Shown piece after piece: positions 1 through 13,800 of a stretch of DNA of 64,000 nucleotides (positions are counted from its first letter, which is position 1; each line of letters opens with the position of its first letter). A model generated the notes under the pieces. It was given only the letters and a program-made list of their open reading frames with translations, had not been told where the DNA came from and did no database searches. Source of the stretch: Rhabditophanes sp. KR3021 (Eukaryota; Nematoda; Chromadorea; Rhabditida; Alloionematidae); contig CAUJLY010000002.1 of assembly GCA_963281155.1 (NCBI GenBank), forward strand, positions 2,728,001 through 2,792,000, written 5' to 3'. The translations under genes and the position numbers were made by a program.

Positions 1-1851
1 TAATATGCAAAAGTCTCCCTGGCGGTAGCAATTTTATTCTAGAAGGGTCATATGTTGTTCGGATATTTATAATTGTATCAACTGCTTCATTAGATCCACA
101 CTCCTGCAATGTTTCTTCTTGTGGAGTTGCCGTGTAAACAACATTTGTTCTTTGAACATTTTCCGTCTTTTTCAAACTGTCAACAAGCAATTTTCCTATT
201 CCTTTAGTCAAAATTTCACACTTTTTCCGTTTTGTTAATTCAATTTCATTTTCAATGTCTGTTTTCAACTTGAATAAACTATGGTACGACATTCTGCAGA
301 CAATGTCCTCTACAAATAAAATGGATAATATAGAACTTTTTGAATGACAAACTTACCTCCAATAATGACTGACAAGACACAATCATTCAAGTATTTTCTT
401 CCTTCACTGTCAACAACGCAACCTGGTGGGGATAAAGCATAGCATCTGACTCCAGGGTACGATTGTTTCAATAGCAAAGTTAGCAAGGAAGCAACTGCGC
501 CTCCCATGCTATGGCCTGTTATCTTTAATTGGTATTGAGGGTAAGTTGCAAATGATTGATCCAAAATATTGTTTTGTTGAAGTTTTTCCAAAATATTTCT
601 AGCAGAAATTAGCATTCCTTTGTGACATCTTAACTCAACTTTTTCGGTTTCCTCACAACCAGCCTTTTTAATATCAACCGTCACAACTTCTTCTACTAAT
701 GCTAAATCAGTAACAAAGTCATGAATTGATGCCGAACCTCGAATTGTAATGACAATTGACTTTGTCTGATGATCCGTGAAGCAAATAAATGGAATTTCAA
801 ATATTCTATTTTCAAAGGATATATAAATGAGGTCTTCTTTGTCTATTCCAGTCAAAAGAAGAAAAGCTTTTGTATTTGCTGGGGATGTCAATTCATTATC
901 TAGTAAGGAAGCATTGTCTGCCTGATTGTCTTTGCAACAGCAGCAAAAATTGACTTGTTTGAAATAGTTCCATAAATCCTTTGTATTTGTCTTGAGGACT
1001 AAATAAGCTGGCATTCCATATATGGCTAGACTAAATTGTGAGAACCTGACTGTAGTATCGAATTGATTCATTTGCATCCAATCTGGCGCGTCTAAGTCCT
1101 GGATAACGTCATATTGGGAAGTTTTACGTTGGTGTTGCTGTTTTGTTACATGTAAAACTAAGCCTGCCAATACATCTGACAAAACAAAGTCATTAGCAAA
1201 GAAGAAGGCTGAAAGAATGTCGGCAACTTCGTCTAAAGCCTCGCTGATATCATTTCCCTTCGAGTATCCAAGATACTTTAATGTTCGTGACAAGCGTTTG
1301 CTTTCTTGTTTTGCATAATGATCTATGTGCTTGTCTCCGTGAGTACTGAATATCAACACCGCACCAATAAAAATAACACACAATAACACTGATTCTATCA
1401 AAAGAGCTAACAAAATAACCAACTTCATATTGCACATGTTACTTGATTCCAGGAGAACGAAAATTACAGCCAAAGTGGTGCAAACAACTTCAGTCAAAAA
1501 TATTGGCACTTTTGTGTGTAATAATCTTGAAACGTTCTTCCTCTTCTTGACATCAATTATAGTTCCTTTGCTTGATTCGATGGCAACAAATACGCATAGT
1601 AAGAGCATAATAAGATTTATAAGTGACAAGAGTAATAAAACGTGAAAGTATCTGGTTGATTCACATGACGTCGGCAGATAGATTTGATAGATGAAGAAGA
1701 GCAATAATAGCCTGAAGATTAAGATAATATATGGGATGATGATGTCATAAACTTACCACAAAAAGCGTATGCTAGCTTCGATGATGCTCGGAAACACAAA
1801 GTCGTCCGAGCCGATACTCCATCGTCTTCCAAAAGCGACAAGAGCGGGCAT
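1..1851 (-). CDS. DAGLB: sn1-specific diacylglycerol lipase (beta-like), 3' end outside window
   Basis: Membrane serine lipase. Confidence 0.9.
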
Positions 1852-4800
1852 TTGTAGGCTAACTATCTTAAATTAACTAACATACGTAGGTTTAATTAGG
1901 AGCTCGACTTTAAATACTATTCAAACAATAATTTGTAATATTGGTTGAATACGAAGTGTGTCTGCAATTAAATATTTTATTAAATCAAACAAAGTTTATA
2001 ACAATAAAATAAATAATGCACGTTGAAATTGATTAATCATCCTGATAATTTGAAAAGAAAGAGCAAACACAGAATGAGCAATATTTAACTATAGACCCAA
2101 AGCATTCGATTTTTAACTTTTATGGACATTGATATAGTTGCACAGAACAGTTCCGATTTTTATTTATAAATTATCACTTTTAACCAAAAATAGGCGTTTT
2201 GTTAAAAAAATGCCAGTCTTTAAATCATCATATGGGAAACGAGCATTAAGTGAATACAAAATACATTATCAACAAGTCTAAAGGTAATAGTTAAAATAAA
2301 TGCAAAATAGAGATACATGAGCATGGTAGGAAACTATTCCATATTCATAGAATAACCCGGAAATGGCTAGTCATCATTGTTCAGAGTATAAATTAAATCT
2401 GAATGATGCTTTTTGGCATTGAACGTAAAGAATTGTGTAGAATGGCATAAATAGTTCATAAAAAAACGTATTGTTGGAAAAAGGAATTAAGATTAGTTAA
2501 AGTGATTGATGAAGTAAGATTAAAATAGACAAATAATTACTCCAAACAATAAAAAATTATGACAACTATTGTGGGAGAGTATGATGTGCGTTGGATGGAT
2601 TGAAAATAAAAATATCATGTTGAACATAAAATACACAACAGAATATAATAGTTTGGATAATACTTTATTTATTGTGGTGTTTGAAATGCTCAAAAAAGTT
2701 GGGGTAGTTTGAAAGTATCACAGTATCCTATAAACATTTATATGATAATCATACTTGAAAGAGCAATTAATAATGTGGGAGCAAGTTGATGTCAAAACAA
2801 TATAACAAATAAATTAATAAGCATCATTTAAGATAAAAACAGACGTCTTTGATACTTGTAATACGTCTTTAATAACTTATTAAATACGTCTTCAATTCAT
2901 ACTATGAGAATACGGAGATAATTGAATTCGTGTTTAGTAATTGGACTTTGTCAAAGTCTATTCATGTTAATCAAATGTTTATTTTCCTCGCCTCACTAAA
3001 AAATGAGTTTAATTAAAATAGATTCAACGCACATTTTGTTATATCATCAAAAGCGATGTATCACAGTTAAAATAAATAATATTGTATGCAAACCATCTTC
3101 CGCCTACGTTAGAAACCACTTATATGCAAGCATAACCGGAATAGTACTTAATTTTAAATGCTTTCAACATACACCTACTTCAATTCATAAATCTACTATG
3201 AAAGAAGAAACCATATGTCTTGGGACAGAGTCCCTTATACTTAATGTCCTCGGCTTGTGATGTTCAAATTTTACTCCAAACAACAACAATTTGAAATCAT
3301 CCCAACGAATTTGCATACCAGAGTTGTTAAATATTTGCAAATTTAATGAACCTTCCATTGTAAATGACTTATTGCACTCTTACGCCAGACAATATGTGAT
3401 ACATTTAATGTATTTGTGAACTGTAAAGAAATAGTTGATTTATCAAATTTTTAAATGGGACGTTTAGTCAAATATGATATCATATATCCATAAAAGAACA
3501 ATGACAAAATTAAGACATTTTGCGGTTTATTTTAATATATTTACTGAATTTCCTTTTGAAAAGTCTCAATCGCAAAATATTATAACATACTTAAATTGTA
3601 AAGAATCTCTTCCCCAAAACATTCGTTGAAAGACATTGACGAACAATGTATTGACACTACACTTGAATTACGTCCATCCGTCTCGTAACGAGACTCTGCA
3701 TTAAATAAAGGTTAAACTTTGTCGCAATGATTTTAAAAATTAAATGGTTACTCCTGTTGTAAGGGCATCTTTAAATTTAAATATTTTTTACTTTGGCGCT
3801 ATTTAATTTATCTAGATATTAACCAAGTGGGCTGTTTTTTATTGGATGTATTCTAATTAGTTGCCACTTCTACACGTTTCAATTTATTTCCGCACAATTT
3901 CTTTGTTCATTTCTATTGTCACCAACTTATCATTTCTTTTTTATAGGGAGTATTTCTTTTAAACGTTTCTTGAATAAATGGGTGCTTATTTGGATAAACC
4001 TGTCCTTGAGATTGAGTATGATCATGGGAAAAATACAGAATACAATTTCGTAGCCGCATCTATGCAAGGTTGGAGGAACAATCAGGAAGACGCTCACAAT
4101 GCCATTCTAAATTTTGACAGCAATTCCCACTTGTTTGGTGTTTACGATGGCCATGGCGGCTGCGAGGTTTCGAAGTATATTTCGCTACACTTTCCAGCTT
4201 TCTTGAAGGAATCTGAAAAATGGAAGAACGGTGATATTGAGGGTGCCCTGTCTGACTGCTTCACAAGATTTGATGATTACTTGAGACAGCCTGATGTACT
4301 AAAAGAGTTGGCTGCCATGTCCAGTAGAGGTGAAGATGAAATCATTATCCAAGATTCAGATAAGAAACATGCCAGTGAGATCGAAGAGGAAGAAAAACAC
4401 CAATATGACTATTTCTGAGTCAGACATGAAGTTAGAAGATGTTCTATCTCGCTATGGAGTCAAAATTAATAAATCTAATGGAAACTTGAACGGTGTCATT
4501 CTAAAGCATGCTAATGCATTACTGGCAGCAAAGAACTTAGCACCAGCTACAGAAGGAAATGAAGAATGCCTTACAGACATCAACGGAGGAAAGAAAAGAC
4601 CATGCTCTCCTAACAATGATTCCAATGCCAAGAAGATAAAGTTTGATGAAAATGAGTTGAGATCAAACTCTTCCAATGACTCAGACTTCAATATTGACAA
4701 AGATTCTGTTGAAGAAGAGGATGAAGATATGCTCGATGAAGAAAGTGATGCTGAAGAGGAGGAGGAAGAATTTGAAGATTTCGCTTTGCCAACCGGGCCA

Positions 4801-7800
4801 GAAGTTCCAGGAGTCGACTCTGGCTCAACCGCTGTCGTTGTAGTAATTCACAATGATGATATTTTTGTCGCAAATGCTGGCGATTCAAGAGCTTTATTGT
4901 GTAGGTGGGTGTGTTTCGTCTTAATGCTAATACTAATTTTAATTTTAATTTTAGGTAAGTAGATAATAACAGTTAATGGCTATCAAAACGTTTATTAAAA
5001 GAGACAATGGGGGAATATTATTGAGAAGTAAACGGTATCTATGACCAACTCAGAGAGTCTTTTGACAGTGTCTGGGTGCTTCTTAAACATAATATCATTG
5101 ACTGAAGCGATGTTAGGGAGCACAGCTTGTAGATCCAATGTGGGAGCATACTCCAATGCTAGTCAACTCGTCAAAATAGAAGCCTACAGGTTGTCTCGTA
5201 TTGTCCAAAATCTCCTTAATTCTTGTCTGTTTGTCATTCAAGGGGATGGATCTTCTAAAATGGAGTTTAGTTTCTGCAATGCGAGCACGATATCTTTGTT
5301 TAACGTTTTTAGACACTCCGGGATAGAAGATGCCATTATTGTAAGCACTGAAAGGAGCAGACTTAGCATCAACATCAGCAGGCAAATTAACTAACACGTA
5401 GATAGACTGGTCTCCCTTGACTGTTTTGCGAGACTTGGCATTCTTCAGATCACCTTAACTTCACACAACTGTCTATCTTCTTCATAGATATTTGGAACCT
5501 CACTTCTTAACTTAGAACAAACTCTTTTCTTTATGTGATATGCAAACTGACTGTTGCCAATGAAAGTTCATTTGCAGCTAGTACATTTGTAAGCTAATCC
5601 TTTGACGATCTTTGGTTCACTGTTTGGATTAAGAGTAGGCTTCATTTGATAGACTGCATGACTTTTGAGTAAATACTCTCCTAACTTTCTTAGTGTCCCC
5701 GGATAGAGTAGGGCGACAAATAGCATGGTCTGGTTAGTCGAGCAGTTGGTCAAAGTTGTAAGGAAGTAGTTAACCGCATGCTCAATAGCAAAAGCAGCAT
5801 CTTGACTAAACATTTCCGTAGAATAGATCATTTCGATGAAGCCATTATTTGCAAACAACTCAGCAAATACCGTTTAGCCAATGAGAAGATGCATGGCAAC
5901 CACGATTGCAATAAGGACATGCAAAAGGGTAAGTAATATCTGCCTTTCCTTGATCTTCCTTTTGTCTCTAACAAAGTCCGCAAACTCATCATCTTGTCCG
6001 ATTTCAGCTATTAGTTTTAATTTGAGTCTAATCTTGTAGTCTGTTTCGCAATATTTGGTGTTGGCTCCTCTTTCTTTTTGTTTTGTAGCAAAACCAGTTA
6101 AAATATCCTCGGCATCAAACAACATATTTGACACCACCCCAACAGTACCTAATTCCTTGACTTTAGCATAGTCATCAGCGAAGCATCTTTAAAGTCTTCC
6201 ACTACCAAAAAATACTCAATTTCGAGAGCATTTCTGTGTCATCTACTTCCATTGGCTCATTCAAAGGTAAGACATCATTTTCACCTGTTCTGACTCTTCG
6301 AAACGACTGATTTAATACTCCCACCACTGCAAATTTGATTACAATGGTTGATAGTTGATTACTTAGCTTCTGCGTTGATGTCTTCTCTTACTGTTTCACT
6401 TCTTCTTAATTTGGCACTCCCAACAACATTATTGACTTTGTTGGAACCTTCTTCGCTTCCAGAGTTGAGCGGTTGTCGCTTCATAATCAAAATATCAACT
6501 CAAAATAAGGTATAAAACACAATTAGATTAAAATGTTTAATTATGAATTTTTAATATTAATCAACTCATTTTTTGTAGAAATGGTGCACCAGTTGAATTG
6601 TCTTTTGATCACAAACCAGAGGATATCATTGAAAAGACCAGAATCGAGGCTGCTGGAGGTGCTGGTTTATTAAAATATCAAAAAATAATCCTTATTAAAA
6701 TTTTAAATACGAAAAATTAGGAGCATAGATAAACTCGTCAACGATGAAGTCGGCTACCTTCCTGTTAAGAGCCGAGTTCATTTTGAGAACCTTTTCAAAA
6801 GAAGATTAGCTAGAATCTGCGTTTGTGATCATCTTCAAGACTGTCATTTATTTTTTCACATAAGGCTGATCCCGAACGACATCATCAATGAAGTCTTCCT
6901 TCCTATCAAACAGCTTCTTTAGATCAACCTTTCTTTTGAAATCATTACTATGCCGAGTCATTCTTTTTCCAAATTGTACAGTGTTGCCAACATCTTCAGT
7001 TAACATCCGTTCCAACTCTTTTACTAAGACGGACGCCCTTTCTTCATCGCAAACTTGATTTTCTAGTTCCTCTATTCCGAACAAGTGAAGTTGTTCTGAT
7101 GTCCTGGACCAGCAAGGTCGTCTTCCCACAGTATTTACATACTACATCCTTTTCCTTAAAATTTCGAAGAGATCTGTCAGGATAAAAGTCACTCAATAAC
7201 GGCCAGAAATGTTCTTTCTCTTTTGACCAGGCAACGACAATTCTTAGAACAACTCAGTATAATTCACCGTTAGCCACTTCACCATTACACAATTTATTTA
7301 ATGATTTTACTATATCTTTATTCTTGGATGGAAGGAATATCGGGTTTAGTTCTTTTATTTGTATTCTCACTTTCAACTCCGCTTTGAAACTTTTGGAAAG
7401 TAGGGCTAATTCAGCCATCGTCAATTAATTTACGAATCTCCGTTCTGTCTTCTTTACTTTAAAGGGACTGAGTGACGGAAGGACTCTTTCTGGTTGACCT
7501 AAAACAGATTAATCATGAAATAATTGACTTTCAAACTCATCATTCTCTATAAAAGATGCACTTCCACCAAAAGGCAAACTCTCTTCATTCCTAGACGATG
7601 TTGTAGCACTAAACTAAATAAATAATAAAGCTTTATTTGATCATAATATCGCCAAAATATAAATAACCTTCAGCTAATAAGCTCTAAAATTCTAAAACAT
7701 TAATTAATCTCTTGTAGGTTACATTTCCGCGGATGGTCGTGTTAATGGAGGTCTTAACTTGTCTCGTGCCTTGGGAGATCATGCTTATAAAAAGAATGAA

Positions 7801-10800
7801 GAGTTTACTCTTGAGCAGCAAATGATCACCTCTAAACCAGATGTTATCAAGGAAAAATTAACCGCCGAAGACAAATTTTTGATTGTGGCTTGCGACGGCA
7901 TTTGGAATTCAATGACCAATACCGAGGTTGTTCAATTTATTGAAAACTTGTGGGAAACAGATTCCTTGAAGACTATTTGCTATAAACTTCTCCACAACTG
8001 CATCGCCGACTCAACTGACAACGACGGAACTGGCTGCGACAACGAAACCATCATCTTGATTGACTTAAAGGGCAAACAAGAAGTTGGAGATTTTAGTGTA
8101 GACGAGAAAAAGTCGGAGGAGTAAAAATATTTAAACGACTTCAAGATCTCTCATCAATTCCCTTAACTTGATTATTAAGCCTACTTTCAATATGGGTACA
8201 CCACCCGTATTCATTTCTTTCTTTGCCCATAACCTATTCCATTGCATTTGTAGGATGGGTATTTTTGCTTAATGATTATAAACCTATAACAAACGTTTGT
8301 TCAAATCTTTTATTCTTTTAATTAACCAATAAATAATTTTTGCACGAAGTTTGTACACATTTTTATATAAATGAGTTGTAAAAATCTAATTTTAATAATT
8401 TAACAGTTAACAATAAACTGTAAGGACCGAACTTGGTTCATTATTTTATTAAACAGATATAAATAATTTGCAAGAATGTAATTCGTGTTTTAACGATTTT
8501 ATTTTTCTATCAATAACAAGAAGCATTAAACTACTACAATATGTATCTATTTATTTTGAATCAGAATATTTAGTTTTGATATTTCTTACTTCAAAAAATT
8601 CGGTAATTTCCCCGCCTTTGTGCATTTCGATCAAAATATCACATCCTCCAACAAACTCCTTATTTACGTAAACTTGTGGAATAGTAGGCCATTCGGAGTA
8701 CTTTTTGATGCCTTCCCTGATTTCTGCGTCTTCTAAGACATTGACTCCAACGAATGGAACTTGATGGTGCTCAAGAACAAGCTTGACATTCCGAGAAAAA
8801 CCACAAGCTGGCTCGTCAGGTGTGCCCTTCATGAAAACAACAACTTTATCGTGATTGATGATCTCTTGAATGCGGCTCTTTAGCTCAGGAGACAATCCTG
8901 CGGCAGCCGATGTCGCTTTAGTCCCATTAAAACGTAAAAATGTCTGCGGTAAGGTAAACAATTTTGCTGTGCGTAACATTATTCTAAAGGATCATAATTT
9001 GATTAATTTAATAAGGCAATGGTGATGTACTGATAAACAGGTGTATTAAAACAATTAGGATAAATACGAAGATGATATTATATTAACTGGTAAAGCATAC
9101 ATTTACTCTTTATTTACTGATATTTATAAAAAGTAGTCTGGAAGTGGTTTTTTAGCTGGAGCTCCTCTGTTTTCCTGGGGTGCTGCTTCAAATACAGTAA
9201 AGTCTTGGCTCATTTGCTCGTCTAATTCGAGGATTGCGGCTACGTTTCCACAACGATAGCAGTAATTAGGTGCTGACCAGACCGTACAAACCGATTTATT
9301 AAAATGCCATTTGAAACCCTCCATAACCAATTGATGTGCTCTGCAAATAATATCAATTTGGTTTTCATGGCAAAACTTTTCTGTCACATCTGCCCCAAAT
9401 AGAAATCCAGCTCCGCGAGGTGATATTGAAAAACCTTTGGTCTCTTCCGGGTCACTCCATAATAGATCGCACATTGCTCCGTCATGCGGGACTTCTTGTC
9501 TTCTGTCGATTGAGCGGATCTCATCTAGATGAGCGATGACAGGCGAAAGGCCCCCATGGACGCAGAATACTTTATTGTTGATAATGGCAGCTAATGACAG
9601 GCAATCAAAGACCTCGGTACACATTTTCCACACTAACGGCGTCCCATACTTGCGAACACATTCGTCATAGAAGCCGTAAACCTGTGTAATTTGACGTGAC
9701 TCATGATTACCACGAATGAGCATAATTCGGTCGGGGTATCTCACTTTTAAAGCTAATAATAATAGGAATGTCTCGACCGAAAAAAATCCTCTATCCACAA
9801 AGTCACCCAAAAAAAGGTAGTTGGTCTCTGGAATACGGCCACCAACCCGGAACAACTCTTTCAAGTCGTAAAATTGTCCTAAAGCATTTGTTATTAATGA
9901 TAAGTTTTTAAGTAATTTCTGAAACAACATATTTTACGGTCACATACTCTAGACCAACAGTAATGATTTACTAACACCAATCTATTAAACTAATTGGTCA
10001 CTCATTAACAAGCATAAACAACCTTATATAGTCACAGACAAAATACTTGAGTCAGTGAAAGCGATATAGGTATGCTCAATATAAGTAAATTTGTACATCT
10101 AATGCCAGTCATTTTTGTGACAAACTAACCATGAATATCACCGCAAACAGTTACAGGGGCATCAACACACTGAACGTTGGATTCTTGAATCAAGATTTCA
10201 CGTGCTTTTGCACACAGTATCTTGACATCTGCCTCAGGAATAAGTTTGCACTCAAGAAGTGTTTCAATTTGTCTGAAAAATGAGTAAAAATATGTTTAAC
10301 TGAGTGAAAATATGTTTAAATGAGTATAAATATATTTATACAAGTAAAAATGAATATAAGTGAGTAAAAAATGAGTATATTAAATGACAAAAACTTACTT
10401 GTCAATATCGCTGATCCGAGTTCCCTGCAACGAATTAGAAGCCAAATAATTGTCAATTTCGGAGGACATATTAAAAGATACTCCTAAACTACTACGACGT
10501 TTGAATCTTTAGACGGAAGGAAACAATTTTAAGAAAGCAAGGTAAGGAGCGTCTTTCCAATTGAAAATGAAAACAGACGGGTTAAAACACATATAGTAAA
10601 ACATTTAGTGCATTAAGGGCGTGATCATCTTAGTAAATGTAAATTATAACGAGTAAATGTTCTTTAAAATTATGTGTTTAATTAAATTACACAAATTATG
10701 TAGGCTACATTTGGACAAAAATACTCGATAGAATCTCCATATCATTAGAAAATTGCTGTGCCACTCCATCGTTATGAGCAATATTGAAATATTTAAAGAT

Positions 10801-13800
10801 GTTCTAAAACAGAATATTACGACATTTTAAAAGTATTAACCACCTACATTTGATAACGGAATCATGTCCATATTAGATAGAAAATGCCTTAAATTATGAA
10901 GTGAAATAGCAGCTTCGAATTGACGGGCAGGGAAGATCCATTTACTTTGACAAAATATGACTAAGTCAACGCTGAACATTTTTCTTCTAAGCCAGTAGTC
11001 TTGAGAATAGAGATTCTCTTTCCTTTTATATTTTAACGGGAGTATAATCTGCATGCATATCATCAAACTGGAAACTCTTCTTAGCATAAATATGTCATAA
11101 TTATATGAAATATGTGCTCTGTCAGTGATAAGTATACAAAAATGTAAATTCAATCATTACATTCAAGTTTACACATAATGTGAATTTCGAGGGCTAATCA
11201 TCATATCAAGTAGTTTATAAACAAAATAAATTTATTGGATTGAATAATCTGTTAATTTCAAATTTACTAAAGTTTATTGAGAGTATAAATAAGAATATTA
11301 AGGCAAATTTTACTTTATGTTTAAGCATATCAAGTAGACTAGTTACGAGTGGTTTGCAACAATAATTTTTACAATTGGTTTATAAAATAAAAGGCTGCAA
11401 ATGTTTTTACAACTTTATTTGGAGTAAATTCAAAATATTAACAATAATGTTTCTTATTAAAAATGCATATATAAATAATAAATGGTTAACGTCTTAAAGA
11501 ATAAATGTTCTTTTTCAATAATTGAAAAAGTGGGTGCTTGGATTTACGGTAAGTCCCATCTGACCGAATAGAAGTACCATCAGATCCTTTTGATGAGGAG
11601 ATATCGAAGTTAGACCCCATACCTTCCTTAGTCGATGTGAGACTTCTTGCTTCAAATGTCTGATCCATTGTTGCCAGCATACCCTTGAGTGACATAGTAG
11701 GGGTATCCTTTTTGTGATTTCCAAAGCACATATGAGTAAGAAGGTTATCGCTGTTCGTGCTCAGCAACACTACTTCTTTGCTATCAAGGCGTTCAGGCAA
11801 GCAAAATATTGATACTGGTGCAAGAAGTGGATTGGAGGAGCGATTCTCAGCAAACAAATCAGCCAGAATGCTTTCATTCTCGGAAATGTCAAACATATCA
11901 CGAACTTCCCTCTTCCTTTCTTCACTAACAACATCAAACATTTCATCTGAAACAGGCACATACCTTGCTGTTTCCTCCTCTTTGAACATATGTAGTTTGT
12001 CCATCTCAAATTGAAGCTGCTCCTTTTCATATTCCAATCTTTGCACATCTTCAGCAAGAGCCGCAATTGTTTGATCGTTTCTTAACTGCTCTACCTTCAA
12101 GTCAGTTATCTCCAATCTGAGATCGCTTATCAGAGGTACTCTTTCCGCACCGTGAGTCTTATTTATTTCTTCTACCTCGAGTCTTTTCTGAAGGATCGCG
12201 ATGTGATCACGATACTTCCCATCAATCAATGATAGATTTTCGTGAAGTCTCAAATTATCGCTAACAAGCTCGCTATTTATCCTTTCAATATCAACGATGC
12301 ACTTCTTCTGCTCCCCAAATGATTGTTCCTTTTGGTTCAATCGATCAATCGTTTCTTCATACTTTTTCGTAAGAGATCTCAACTCCTCGCCGGTTGATAA
12401 GTGCCGGATTTTCTCACTCTCTAACTTTTCTTGGGTTTCCTTGACGAGTTCTTCCATTTTCCACACGGTAGTCGACAATTCATGTCTTTCTTTGGAAGTG
12501 CTCTCCCTGAGATCGTTGACACTCTGGAACTTCTGTACAACTTCATCGTTAATTTGCTCCTTCAGTGAGGATATCACCAGCTTTAAATCTGACAATTCGT
12601 CGTCTTTCTCCTCAAGAATTTCTATCAAGTTAGTTTTCCCTTGCCTTTCATCTTCAATAATTTGCCGAGCTTCTCCAATTTCTTCCAAGTATGTTTCATG
12701 AAGCGATTTATATCCTTCTTCAGATTTAGCCAAGCTAGCATTTAAGTTACGGAGTTGTTTTCCCATCAAAGCTTCATTTCTTCTGGCATCGCTTAACTCG
12801 AGTGCAAACTTCCGGTTTTCAATCTTTAGTGTCAGGATTTCTCCGTCTTTTTCCCGGATTTCAGCCTTAGAGGTCTCCGCAATCTCTTTCAAGACGTCAA
12901 ACTCATACAATTTACTCCTCAAGAAGCTGCATTCAGAGTCTAAAACTGCAACTTGGTCTTGAAATGCTTTCACCAGTTTCACGTTCCCTTCATTTTCTCT
13001 TTGAACACGTTCCATCTTTTTGACTGTATCCATCATATTGGTATCAGCCTCTTCCAGATCCTTGTGCAGACGAATATTTTCGTTTTTAGCCAAACAAAGC
13101 TGATGTTGTGACTGCTGGGAGGGAGAATTCATCGCTCGCAAGACCGGACTGTTAAAGTTTTTGTCCCCGAAATTAGACGAATTTGAACTTAAGGAAAAGC
13201 GACTATTGCGGTGAACTGATTGAGCCAAGCTTGTAACTGATTTCCCGGTTCGTCGTCTTGTCAGGGGCGTTAGAAACATGTTTTCCTTATCAAAGAATAT
13301 TTCAGAAGGTAGCATACTTTGTCTCTCTTTAGAAAATAATACCGTTGCCCAACTTTGATCTTCAGTCCACTTATCTGGATCGTCCATATAATGAATGAAC
13401 TGCGCCAATGACTCTTGTGACTTTACTGGGATATTCGGCACATATTTTTCGAGCTTATACTTTTGATTCAACCCAATTTGATAAAACAGCATTGCGAGTA
13501 ACTTCAACGTTTCAACTTCCTCTCCATGCGCAGCTTTACACCAATCCAAACACTCAATGTAGACTGGATAATTGCATATCTTTTCGAGGACAATCATTGT
13601 CATTTCGTAAGGATTAGTGTCAAATTGCACATTAACCGAGATGTGTTTGGACCTAAGATAATGATAAAACTGAAACTACATGGTAGAAAACTTACAATGA
13701 GCTCAACACACTTGGAACTATATTATCAAAAAGAGCCTCGAGATTGTCGACTTCTCCAAAACCATCAGCCTTCCCAAATTCATTAAACTATAAAAGATAA